Of a stretch of 64,000 nucleotides of DNA, positions 42,456 through 50,357 are shown in pieces. The stretch spans positions 372,001 through 436,000 of the forward strand of contig JBDWDN010000003.1 in NCBI GenBank assembly GCA_039977295.1. The letters are read 5' to 3'. The stretch's first letter is position 1. The number at the start of each line of letters is the position of its first letter. Made by a program: the position numbers and the translations under genes. Source of the DNA: Hellea sp039977295 (GTDB lineage: Bacteria; Pseudomonadota; Alphaproteobacteria; Caulobacterales; Maricaulaceae). The notes beneath the pieces are model-generated. The model did no database searches. It was not told the origin of the DNA and was given only the letters and a program-made list of their open reading frames with translations.

Positions 42456-43192
42456 ATATCGAATGTTTCTTGGGCCTCAGTCAGTTCAGTACGCATTTGC
42501 CGTGACAGAGCTGGTAGAACTTGCTGCCATCTTTCCCACGTATAAAAAGACTTGATCAGGGCATCGTTCTGACAAGCTTCACTCACAGGAACTTTCAAAT
42601 ATAAAGGCCGCTGCACGCGGGAGAAATCTACGCCAGCATAAGTGACATTTCGGTAAACGGCTTCACCGATCCCTATGATGGGATTGTTCTGAATACGTTC
42701 GTTGAGCGGTATGGTCTCAACGTAATTTGCTTCTCGCTGAATAATATCAAAGTAATATTTTGCGTCTGTCAGAAAAGCCCGTTCTTTGGGACTTTGCTGC
42801 GCGAGTAAAGTGGGAGTGTTAGTCAATTCGTCCAGCGCGCCCCGTCTTACGCTTAGACCATATGTTCCTGTTATCGCCGTGACGCCGCTATTGACGAGGG
42901 CCACATTTTCAGGGCTGTCTACGCAGCTCTGCAAAGCATCGAAAGCCGTCGTTGCGCGCTTCAAATATTCGGATATGCCTTTATCAAGCTCATCAAGCGC
43001 CTTCAAGTTCGTTTCGGTTTCTGCCTTAAATCTATCTACCGCTTGCTGATAGGCCCGCTTATCAGAGCGGGCTTCATTGGCGTTACCCAGCTGAAGGCCG
43101 ATGTAAACCCCGGCTACAACTATACAAAAATCGATAAAGACGGCGAACCAATCTTCATTTTTAATATGGGACTTTACGCGCCTAAATAACAT
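42452..43192 (-). CDS. Single-pass membrane protein, unknown function
   Basis: A 246-aa protein with a basic N-terminus and one transmembrane helix (FAVFIDFCIVVAGVYIGLQL, about 17-36) followed by the motif GNANEARSDKR; the remainder is mostly alpha-helical and likely outside the cytoplasm. The pattern of one helix ending in GLQ-x-x-N-x-NE is widespread in small envelope proteins of marine bacteria (DUF6090-like), with no known function. It starts 7 bp after dapD on the same strand with an AAGGTTTAA SD, so it is probably cotranscribed with dapD. Confidence 0.8.
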   Translation of the reverse strand: MLFRRVKSHIKNEDWFAVFIDFCIVVAGVYIGLQLGNANEARSDKRAYQQAVDRFKAETETNLKALDELDKGISEYLKRATTAFDALQSCVDSPENVALVNSGVTAITGTYGLSVRRGALDELTNTPTLLAQQSPKERAFLTDAKYYFDIIQREANYVETIPLNERIQNNPIIGIGEAVYRNVTYAGVDFSRVQRPLYLKVPVSEACQNDALIKSFYTWERWQQVLPALSRQMRTELTEAQETFDM

Positions 43193-43199
43193 TTAAACC

Positions 43200-44027
43200 T
43201 TAATCTCGTAGCAGCTCATTTACGCCCGTCTTGCTTCGGGTCTTAGCGTCAACAGTCTTCACGATCACCGCGCAGGCAAGGCTATGCGAGCCGTCTTTGC
43301 TAGGCAATGTTCCTGGCACAACAACGGAATAAGCTGGGACTTCGCCGTAGCTAATATCGCCTGTTGCGCGGTTGAATATCTTTGTCGATTGGCTGATGAA
43401 AACGCCCATGGCGAGGACCGCGCCTTCGCGGACGATTACGCCTTCGACAACTTCGGAACGCGCGCCGATAAAGCAGTTATCCTCGATAATGGTGGGGTTA
43501 GCTTGGAGCGGTTCTAAGACGCCGCCAATGCCGACGCCGCCAGACAGATGCACATCTTTCCCAATTTGCGCGCAAGAGCCGACAGTGGCCCAAGTATCAA
43601 CCATTGTGCCTTCGCCGACATTAGCGCCGATATTAACATATGACGGCATGAGCACAGCATTGGGCGCGATATAAGAGCCGCGCCGCACAGTGGCGGGCGG
43701 GACAACGCGGAACGCGGCTTTCTTAAAATCTGCCTCTGTCCAGCCTTCAAATTTGCTGGGCACTTTATCATAGAAATTTCCGTCTGCGGGGCCGCCGCTC
43801 ATGATCTGGTTTGGATGGATCCGGAAGCCAAGGAGCACTGCTTTCTTAAGCCATTGATGAACAACCCAGTCGCCATTCCCCGATTTTGACGCTACGCGAA
43901 GTTCGCCTGAATCTAAGCTCATGATTGCGGCTTCAATCGCGTCGCGTGTCTCGCCTTTTGTATCTGGGCTCAGCGAGGCGCGGTCATCCCATGCAGCGTT
44001 GATGAGGGTTTCAAGTTGGGCGTTCAT
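43200..44027 (-). CDS. dapD: Tetrahydrodipicolinate N-succinyltransferase
   Basis: The enzyme that succinylates tetrahydrodipicolinate in the succinylase branch of lysine and meso-diaminopimelate synthesis. The 275-aa protein has a helical N-terminus and a left-handed beta-helix of hexapeptide repeats (VLMPSYVNIGANVGEGTMVD, IIEDNCFIGARSEV, VIVREGAVLAMGVFI). The start at 44027 is chosen because AGGA lies 7 bp upstream, while the upstream ATG at 44033 would be 1 bp from that SD. Cytoplasmic homotrimer. Confidence 0.97.
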   Translation of the reverse strand: MNAQLETLINAAWDDRASLSPDTKGETRDAIEAAIMSLDSGELRVASKSGNGDWVVHQWLKKAVLLGFRIHPNQIMSGGPADGNFYDKVPSKFEGWTEADFKKAAFRVVPPATVRRGSYIAPNAVLMPSYVNIGANVGEGTMVDTWATVGSCAQIGKDVHLSGGVGIGGVLEPLQANPTIIEDNCFIGARSEVVEGVIVREGAVLAMGVFISQSTKIFNRATGDISYGEVPAYSVVVPGTLPSKDGSHSLACAVIVKTVDAKTRSKTGVNELLRD

Positions 44028-44082
44028 GATCATGTCCTTTAAGAAGTCGCGGGCAACATAGTGAGGCGGGGCTCTAGGTCAA

Positions 44083-44547
44083 TTAAGAATTCAGGCGTTT
44101 AAGCTTTTCTAGTGTTACATGCAGCGTCTCTAAGAATTTGGAGCGGTCTTTATGGGTGAAAGGCGGAGGGCCTCCAATGGTCGGCATCTCTGCGCCCGCC
44201 CGTAAATCTGCCATGATAGCGCGCGTGGCAATCGCGCCGCCTATGGAGTCTTTCGTGAAGGGTTTACCATTAGGCGCAAGCACGGCGCTATCCGCGAGGA
44301 GGCACCGTTCGGCGAGCAATATATCAGATGTGATGATGACGGATTTTGCGTTCGCGCGTTCTGCGATATAATCATCGGCGGCGTCAAAACTGTCCGAGAC
44401 GACAATAAATGAGATCAGCGGCTCCCGGGGCGTGCGCAAATATGAATTACTGACCACCGTGACAGGAACCTCATGCCGCCTTGCGACTTTATAGGTTTCC
44501 TCGCGCACGGGGCAGGCATCAGCATCAATATAAATGTGGAGTGACAT
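44083..44547 (-). CDS. YaiI/YqxD family (UPF0178, DUF188) protein
   Basis: A 154-aa protein: HIYIDADACPVREETYKVA, SDSFDAADDYIAERAN, IITSDILLAERCL and GKPFTKDSIGGAIATRAIM. This is the DUF188 pattern, a PIN-like fold with conserved acidic residues that suggest metal-dependent nuclease activity, unproven. A strong AAGGAAGG SD precedes the ATG. It is divergent from modA with a 34-bp gap between start codons, so its promoter overlaps the mod control region. Confidence 0.92.
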   Translation of the reverse strand: MSLHIYIDADACPVREETYKVARRHEVPVTVVSNSYLRTPREPLISFIVVSDSFDAADDYIAERANAKSVIITSDILLAERCLLADSAVLAPNGKPFTKDSIGGAIATRAIMADLRAGAEMPTIGGPPPFTHKDRSKFLETLHVTLEKLKRLNS

Positions 44548-44581
44548 AGACCTTCCTTAACGCCTATATAGCGGCGTGTTA

Positions 44582-45343
44582 ATGACTTTATATCGGTTTT
44601 GTGCGGTCAGCTTAATCCTAGGGTTAAGTTTGGCTACAGCAATGTTGGCATCCTGCGCCAAGACGCCTGAGACTCATGCCCGCATCGCCGTGGCAACAAA
44701 TTTTTTAGACACCGCGCAAAAGCTAGAAGCGGCATTTGAGGCTGAAACGAATTTCACCATTGACCTCGTTTCAGGATCAACGGGCCAGCTTTATACGCAG
44801 ATTGTAAACGGCGCGCCTTATGATGCCTTTCTCTCAGCTGACGCCGCGCGTATTACGCGCTTATTGATGTCAGATCACGGCGTTGACGGCACGCGGATGA
44901 CATATGCTTTGGGGCGTCTTGTTTTATATGGGGCTAAGGATACAGAAACGACCTTAAGGGAGGGGCGTTTTAAAAGGCTGGCAATGGCCAATCCCAAGCT
45001 GGCCCCCTACGGTATGGCCGCAGAGGAAACGCTGAATAAATTACAACTCTCTGGCACCGTTTCAGACAAGATCGTCTATGGACAAAATGTAGGGCAGGCT
45101 TATGGGTTTGTGCAAACAGGGAACGCAGAATTGGGATTTGTGGCTTTATCGCAAATGAAAAAGGGTTCAGGGAATTATTGGATTATCCCTGAGCGCTATT
45201 ATGGTAAGATTTGGCAAGATAGCGTGTTGTTGTCATTTGGGAAAAATAACAAATCTGCCATAGCTTTTCTTAGCTTTTTAAAATCGCGCCACGCGCAGAG
45301 CATAATTAAATCATCAGGTTACGAGGTCCTATCTGATGGTTGA
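44582..45343 (+). CDS. modA: Molybdate ABC transporter, substrate-binding lipoprotein
   Basis: A 253-aa binding protein with a lipoprotein signal peptide (lipobox LASC, C25), so anchored to the membrane rather than free. IAVATNFLDTAQKLEAAFE and LVSGSTGQLYTQIVNGAPYDAFLSAD form the oxyanion site; FVQTGNAELGFVALSQ is the typical ModA hinge motif. It delivers molybdate or tungstate to ModB. ATG 44582 is preferred; GTG at 44576 is two codons upstream and neither has a clear SD. The modB start overlaps its last codons. Confidence 0.93.
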   Translation: MTLYRFCAVSLILGLSLATAMLASCAKTPETHARIAVATNFLDTAQKLEAAFEAETNFTIDLVSGSTGQLYTQIVNGAPYDAFLSADAARITRLLMSDHGVDGTRMTYALGRLVLYGAKDTETTLREGRFKRLAMANPKLAPYGMAAEETLNKLQLSGTVSDKIVYGQNVGQAYGFVQTGNAELGFVALSQMKKGSGNYWIIPERYYGKIWQDSVLLSFGKNNKSAIAFLSFLKSRHAQSIIKSSGYEVLSDG

Positions 45344-46007
45344 TTTTGGCCCGCTTTTGTTGACATTCTATCTAGCCGTTATTGTGACCGTTATTTTGTT
45401 GATAATTGGCACACCGCTTGCTTGGTGGCTGGCGACGACGCGCTCTAGGTTTAAGCCTATTGCCGAGGCCCTGACGGCCTTGCCCTTAGTATTGCCGCCC
45501 ACAGTTTTAGGGTTTTATCTCCTCATATTATTTAATCCAAATTCTGCGCTGGGGGCGTTTTGGGTAGATTTGACAGGAGAAAGTCTAACTTTTTCATTTG
45601 CAGGTCTTGTTATTGCTTCGGTCATTTATTCTCTGCCCTTTATGGTGCAGCCTCTGCAAAGCGCCTTTGAAGCTGTTGGCACGGATTTACGCGAAGCCGC
45701 GGCGAGTCTTAGGGCCTCACCACGCGATACGTTTTTCAATATTGTTGCGCCGCTTTCCAAACGAGGTTTTCTAACAGCCTGTATTTTAACCTTCGCCCAT
45801 ACGCTGGGTGAGTTTGGCGTTATTCTTATGGTTGGCGGCAACATTCCTGGGCGCACCAAGGTCATGTCCATTGCGATTTATGAACATGTCGAAACGCTGC
45901 AATATGCACAGGCGCATATTCTTTCGGCTATTCTTTTGGCGCTGTCATTTTGCGTCTTATTATTTATTTACATTTTTAATCGGCGGTACCCTGTGCATGT
46001 CGGATAG
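45336..46007 (+). CDS. modB: Molybdate ABC transporter permease
   Basis: A 223-aa inner-membrane permease with about five membrane segments. LREAAASLRASPRDTFFNIVAPLSKRG is the ABC-interaction EAA loop. LPPTVLGFYLLILFN and FAHTLGEFGVILMVGGNIPG are ModB signatures. Its ATG overlaps the modA stop by 8 bp, so the two are translationally coupled. Confidence 0.96.
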   Translation: MVDFGPLLLTFYLAVIVTVILLIIGTPLAWWLATTRSRFKPIAEALTALPLVLPPTVLGFYLLILFNPNSALGAFWVDLTGESLTFSFAGLVIASVIYSLPFMVQPLQSAFEAVGTDLREAAASLRASPRDTFFNIVAPLSKRGFLTACILTFAHTLGEFGVILMVGGNIPGRTKVMSIAIYEHVETLQYAQAHILSAILLALSFCVLLFIYIFNRRYPVHVG

Positions 46008-47106
46008 ATTAAATTTAAATATGAAAAAGGCGCTTGGCGGCTTTACGGTTGATGTGAAGCAATCCCTTCCGTTGGACGGCATAACGGCTCTTTTTGGGCC
46101 CAGTGGCGCTGGGAAATCCAGTCTCTTGAAATTAATTGCGGGTTTTGAAACTCCAGATAATGGACATCTCTCCCTGCGCGATAAAACATGGTTTGATAGC
46201 GCAGATAAAATAAATGTCCCGCCCTATAAACGTGCTGTGGGATATATGTTTCAGGATGGACGTCTATTCCCTCATATGAGCGTTAGGCAAAATCTTGAAT
46301 TTGCGGCTAAACGCGCGGATAAAAAAATACCTATCGATCAAGTTATAACAGCTTTTGACCTAACGGATTTAACGGCTCATTCGCCGCTGACGCTATCGGG
46401 CGGAGAGCGCCGCCGCGCGGCTTTGGCCCGAACTGTTCTGACGGCCCCTGATGTTTTATTACTGGATGAACCGCTCACGGGACTAGACCGTGCCCGCAAG
46501 CGGGAAATATTGCCCTTCGTCGAGAGTCTACATGAAGATTTCAATATCCCCTGTATCTATGTCACCCATGACATAGAAGAGGTTAGCCGCTTGGCGGATA
46601 AGGTGATGGTCATGTCAGGCGGCCAAATCTCTGCCTTTGGCGATACGGTTGATATTCTTAGCCATCTGGACGCAACCCCTCTACAAAAAGATTATGATAT
46701 TAGCTCTCTTTTTGAAGGTCGGATTACAGGACGCGATAAAGAGTTTTGCCTTTTGCAGGTAAATATTCGCGGCGCGGAGATAAGTCTGCCCGAGATAAAC
46801 GGCGCGGCTATAGGCCAGAATATTCGCCTGCGTATTCGGGCGAGCGATGTCGCCATAGCAGCCGTGCGGCCAAAGGGCGTGAGTATTCGTAATGTTATCC
46901 AAGGAGAGATTTCAGAGATTGTTGCCGATAAACACGCGGCTTACGCCGTTGTGACGTTGCAGTTTCAAGGGCAGTTTCAGGGGCAATTTAAGAGCGCTGA
47001 ACTCCGCTCACGAATCACGCGGGCCTCCTGCTCAGATTTAAATTTACAGACAGGTATGTCCGTCTATGCCCTCATAAAAAGTGTCAGCTTTGAAGGACAT
47101 CTTTGA
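45997..47106 (+). CDS. modC: Molybdate ABC transporter ATP-binding protein
   Basis: A 369-aa ATPase: Walker A GPSGAGKS at 34-41, signature LSGGERRRAALART, Walker B VLLLDEPLTGLD, and switch His in VTHDIEE. The C-terminal part contains a TOBE (MOP-like) regulatory domain with LRIRASDVAIA. The segment QFQGQFQGQFKSAEL in that domain contains a short in-frame repeat absent from typical ModC. The start at 45997 overlaps modB by 11 bp. Confidence 0.95.
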   Translation: MSDRLNLNMKKALGGFTVDVKQSLPLDGITALFGPSGAGKSSLLKLIAGFETPDNGHLSLRDKTWFDSADKINVPPYKRAVGYMFQDGRLFPHMSVRQNLEFAAKRADKKIPIDQVITAFDLTDLTAHSPLTLSGGERRRAALARTVLTAPDVLLLDEPLTGLDRARKREILPFVESLHEDFNIPCIYVTHDIEEVSRLADKVMVMSGGQISAFGDTVDILSHLDATPLQKDYDISSLFEGRITGRDKEFCLLQVNIRGAEISLPEINGAAIGQNIRLRIRASDVAIAAVRPKGVSIRNVIQGEISEIVADKHAAYAVVTLQFQGQFQGQFKSAELRSRITRASCSDLNLQTGMSVYALIKSVSFEGHL

Positions 47107-47217
47107 TAATTATGTTACCAAGCTTTCACATAAGAGTGATAGAATTGCTGCGGGCTTTGATTGACTTAAATATCGAAAGGCCAGAAACTCCAATTGTCAA
47201 ACATGGGAGAGCCGATC

Positions 47218-49131
47218 GTGGTTTTGAAAAATTTACTAAGTAGTACGGCTATTATGCTCAGCGCCCTGGCGCTTGTGTCGTGCGGCGGCGGTTCCGGCGG
47301 CAGTACGGTTCCTCCGCCCCCGCCTCCTCCTCCTCCTCCAGCAGGGGACACGGTTGCGCCAGTTGTGTCTTTCAGTCCAGCGACATTGACCGTGGACTCA
47401 GAGGCCACAGGGGCGTCAACCTTATCGGCCACGGACAACACCGCTGTAACCACCGGGCCAACCGTCACATGTACCAATGGCGGAACCTTCGCGAATGACG
47501 TGTTCACTGCGCCGCGTACAGGGTTAAACACTACGAGCGTTTGCACAGCAACAGCTGGCGACGCCGCGGGCAATAATGGCACCGGCACATTGACTGTTAC
47601 TGTGAACCAAGCACCGGCTAGCGGTAATGTGGCGCTCAGCGGAAAGCTGAGTTTTGACTTAGTTCCCTTTAATACGTCGACTAACGGATTAAATTACGGT
47701 GCAATCGTTCAGACGCCTGCGCGCGGCATCACCATGGAAGCTTTGAGTTCAACAAGTGCCGTGCTCGCGACGACGGTGACCGATGCGGCGGGTGATTATT
47801 CTTTCTCCCTCGCGCCCAATACAAATGTCCGCGTCCGCGCCAAAGCCGAAATGCTGCAAACAACAGGGGCGCAGTGGAATGTGCGGGTCGTTGATAATAC
47901 GAGTTCCGACGCGCTTTACACGATTGTCGGAAGCCTTACGGATATCGGTACGCTAGACCAAACGCGTAATTTGAGAGCGGGATCTGGATGGGGCGGTAGC
48001 GGCTATACGAGTACGCGCGCCGCCGCGCCCTTTGCTATTTTAAATCCCATTTATACAGCATTAAAGAAAATAGAAGCCGTCGATGCGGATGTTATCTTCC
48101 CGCCCGCCGAGTTTAATTGGAGTGTTAATAACCGCGCCGCTAATGGTGTTGTTGCAAATGGTGAAATTGGAACATCATCCTATGTTGGGAACGGTGAAAT
48201 ACTTATTCTAGGTGATGATAATTCTGATACCGATGAATATGACGATCACGTCGTTGTTCATGAGTGGGGTCATTATTTTGAAGACCAACTCTCCCGGTCT
48301 GATTCTGTCGGCGGGCCGCATAGCGGCGGCGAGAAACTCGACCCGCGCGTCGCGATGGGTGAAGGCTTTGGCAATGCGCTATCGGGCATAATAACTGACG
48401 ATCCTTTTTACCGCGATAGTAGCGGCAATCAACAAGCAAGCGGCTTTGCGCTTAACGTTGAAACCAATGAGCCTGCGGGCTGGTATGATGAATCCACAGT
48501 GCAATCTGTACTTTACGACCTCTATGACAGCGCTGATGATGGCACCGACACGCTTTCCTTGGGTCTGGGTCCGGTTTATGAGGCTTTGATAAGTTCAGAT
48601 TACCGCACGCAACCCGTCTTTACGACGATTTTCTCTTTCTTGGCAGAGTTAAGAGCGCAGCAAGCCTCTAATTCGGCAGAAATTACCAGTCTTGCCATAT
48701 CACGCGGTATTAACAGCACCTCTGCTAATGCGGCCGGTGAAACAAATAGCGGCGTGGTCGCCCGCTCGCTCCCTGTTTATAAACCTGTGACAGTTAACGG
48801 CGCCGCTGTTGAAATCTGTTCGATTAATGATGAAGGTCTCTATAATAAGCTAGGAAATCGCGCTTATTTAAGCTTTACGGCGATTGCCGGCGCGCACACG
48901 CTTAGGATGACGCGAAGCTCAGGTGCTGCCTCACGCGATCCTGATTTTATTATTTATAAAAATGGAGCGGTTGCTGGCCGAGCGGAAACAAGCCCAGGGG
49001 AAAGCGAAAACCTTACGCTTGCTTTAACAGCGGGTGAGCACGTTGTTGACGCCTATGATTTTTTCAATTTTGGACAAGGCGGCTCGGGGACAGCTGGCGA
49101 TGCTTGTTACAATTTTACGATTACGCGATAG
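47218..49131 (+). CDS. Putative zinc metalloprotease lipoprotein with polyproline spacer
   Basis: A 637-aa secreted lipoprotein. Signal peptide ends in the lipobox LVSC, then GGGSGGS and ten consecutive prolines. Residues about 40-130 resemble a bacterial Ig/HYR domain (DNTAVTTGPTVTCTNGGTF, CTATAGDAAGN), and 140-240 a carboxypeptidase-regulatory-like fold (ITMEALSS, DAAGDYSFSLAPN). The catalytic part has H348-EWG-H352 (HEXXH) and E382 in GEGFGN, 30 residues later, a gluzincin-like arrangement. The C-terminal 120 residues resemble a pre-peptidase C-terminal domain. I do not recognise a named family. GTG 47218 has a GGGAG SD; ATG 47203 is an alternative. A lipoprotein gene follows 14 bp later. 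Confidence 0.8.
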   Translation: MVLKNLLSSTAIMLSALALVSCGGGSGGSTVPPPPPPPPPPAGDTVAPVVSFSPATLTVDSEATGASTLSATDNTAVTTGPTVTCTNGGTFANDVFTAPRTGLNTTSVCTATAGDAAGNNGTGTLTVTVNQAPASGNVALSGKLSFDLVPFNTSTNGLNYGAIVQTPARGITMEALSSTSAVLATTVTDAAGDYSFSLAPNTNVRVRAKAEMLQTTGAQWNVRVVDNTSSDALYTIVGSLTDIGTLDQTRNLRAGSGWGGSGYTSTRAAAPFAILNPIYTALKKIEAVDADVIFPPAEFNWSVNNRAANGVVANGEIGTSSYVGNGEILILGDDNSDTDEYDDHVVVHEWGHYFEDQLSRSDSVGGPHSGGEKLDPRVAMGEGFGNALSGIITDDPFYRDSSGNQQASGFALNVETNEPAGWYDESTVQSVLYDLYDSADDGTDTLSLGLGPVYEALISSDYRTQPVFTTIFSFLAELRAQQASNSAEITSLAISRGINSTSANAAGETNSGVVARSLPVYKPVTVNGAAVEICSINDEGLYNKLGNRAYLSFTAIAGAHTLRMTRSSGAASRDPDFIIYKNGAVAGRAETSPGESENLTLALTAGEHVVDAYDFFNFGQGGSGTAGDACYNFTITR

Positions 49132-49145
49132 GTCAGGAGATTATT

Positions 49146-49682
49146 ATGATAAAGTCTAAGTTTTTAGTCATGGGCATCACGGCTCTTTCTCTGTCTCTCG
49201 CCTCTGCCTGTTCGGCAAATAGCGCTGAAATGGCGACGCAAAATAAAGCGCCGTCAGATAGCTATTTCAAGCCTGGTGCAGCGGTAAGCTATTCGCATAA
49301 TTTGAAGTCACAAATGGCTGCTGGCGAGACGGCGACATTTAAACTGACTTTGGACGAGCCTTATAAGGCGGGACAGCTCAGCGTTAACCTCACGCCTGAC
49401 GGAGATCTTACACTCTTCCCGAGCTCAACGCAGGCTAGTTTCGATATGCGTGAAGACGGACCGCATGAGATGACTATTTCTTTCACAGCCAATTCCAATG
49501 GCCGTTATTATATCAATGTTGAGGCTTTGGCTGTAAATTCTTCAGGCCAATCGCGCCCCCGTATTTTCTCTATTCCCGTTCAAGTCGGTGCTGCCATAGC
49601 GCAGAAACCAAATGTCGATATGAAGACCATGGAAAGCGGCGAAAATATCATCGAGATGGAAGCCGAAGAAGAAATTAAATAG
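49146..49682 (+). CDS. Hypothetical lipoprotein, probable partner of the preceding protease
   Basis: A 178-aa protein with a signal peptide and lipobox ASAC. The mature part reads as a beta-sandwich: KSQMAAGETATFKLTLDEPY, LSVNLTPDGDLTLF, MTISFTANSNGRYYINVEA and IPVQVG. The C-terminus is acidic (EMEAEEEIK). No known family recognised. It starts 14 bp after the metalloprotease stop, with an AGGAG SD, so both are in one operon and may act together, for instance as inhibitor, chaperone or surface partner (inference). Confidence 0.78.
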   Translation: MIKSKFLVMGITALSLSLASACSANSAEMATQNKAPSDSYFKPGAAVSYSHNLKSQMAAGETATFKLTLDEPYKAGQLSVNLTPDGDLTLFPSSTQASFDMREDGPHEMTISFTANSNGRYYINVEALAVNSSGQSRPRIFSIPVQVGAAIAQKPNVDMKTMESGENIIEMEAEEEIK

Positions 49683-49784
49683 AGGCATCCGCCTGTCATG
49701 ACGCAAAAGACAAGAGTCATGACACGGTTTCATTTGCTTTTATGAATCTCTCCGCCCTACCGTAGGTTTAACACGGAGGGTTAC

Positions 49785-50357
49785 ATGAAAAAGACTGAAA
49801 AAATAGAAGTGCGTCTATCCCATGAGGAGAAGACTGCTTTGACCACTCTGGCAGAGCAAGAGGATCGCAGTGTCAGCGATCTCGTGCGCGGGCTTATTGA
49901 ACGTTACATGTCGATCAATACGACGCGGCTGCCGCGCAAGATACCTTGGCTATTATTTGGGGCGGTTGCTGTCGGCGGTTTTTTCTTAGGGCATATTGCG
50001 ACTTACCTCATTGCAAAGTCTCATTCACGGTCACATTCACCTATCTATAATCTGTCTATAAACATTGGGTCTAGCGGCATAAATTCTCCAATATTGGCGA
50101 AGGACGGTGAGATCATCACCTCCATCATACCTTTTAATAATGGAGACATTCGTGTTGAAGCGGCTGTCTCAAACGTCGCTGAGAGTCTTCAGACAGTTAA
50201 AATAAGTTTATGCCGCAAAAATATGGAAGCGTGCGATAAAATCGCAAGCCCTGTATTAAAGTTTAATCCAAATGCAAATAGCGTCATTCAATTTACCGAG
50301 CAGAATGGTCAAGATATCTATATAAGTCTAGCGCCGACAATTTCTGCCCATAAATAA
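49785..50357 (+). CDS. Membrane-tethered ribbon-helix-helix protein
   Basis: A 190-aa protein: residues 1-44 read as a ribbon-helix-helix DNA-binding domain (EKIEVRLSHEEKTALTTLAE, DRSVSDLVRGLIERYM), followed by one transmembrane helix (about 52-74, WLLFGAVAVGGFFLG) and about 110 residues predicted outside the cytoplasm (beta-rich, two Cys in CRKNMEAC). An RHH domain joined to a membrane anchor suggests a regulator that responds to a periplasmic cue, or a dimerisation module only. Strong GGAGG SD. It abuts the end of gltB. Confidence 0.75.
   Translation: MKKTEKIEVRLSHEEKTALTTLAEQEDRSVSDLVRGLIERYMSINTTRLPRKIPWLLFGAVAVGGFFLGHIATYLIAKSHSRSHSPIYNLSINIGSSGINSPILAKDGEIITSIIPFNNGDIRVEAAVSNVAESLQTVKISLCRKNMEACDKIASPVLKFNPNANSVIQFTEQNGQDIYISLAPTISAHK

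Noticed and set aside
44555..44605. TATATAGCG near modA as a ModE operator
   Set aside because: Only one half-site; no second TATATA half at correct spacing and no modE gene seen.
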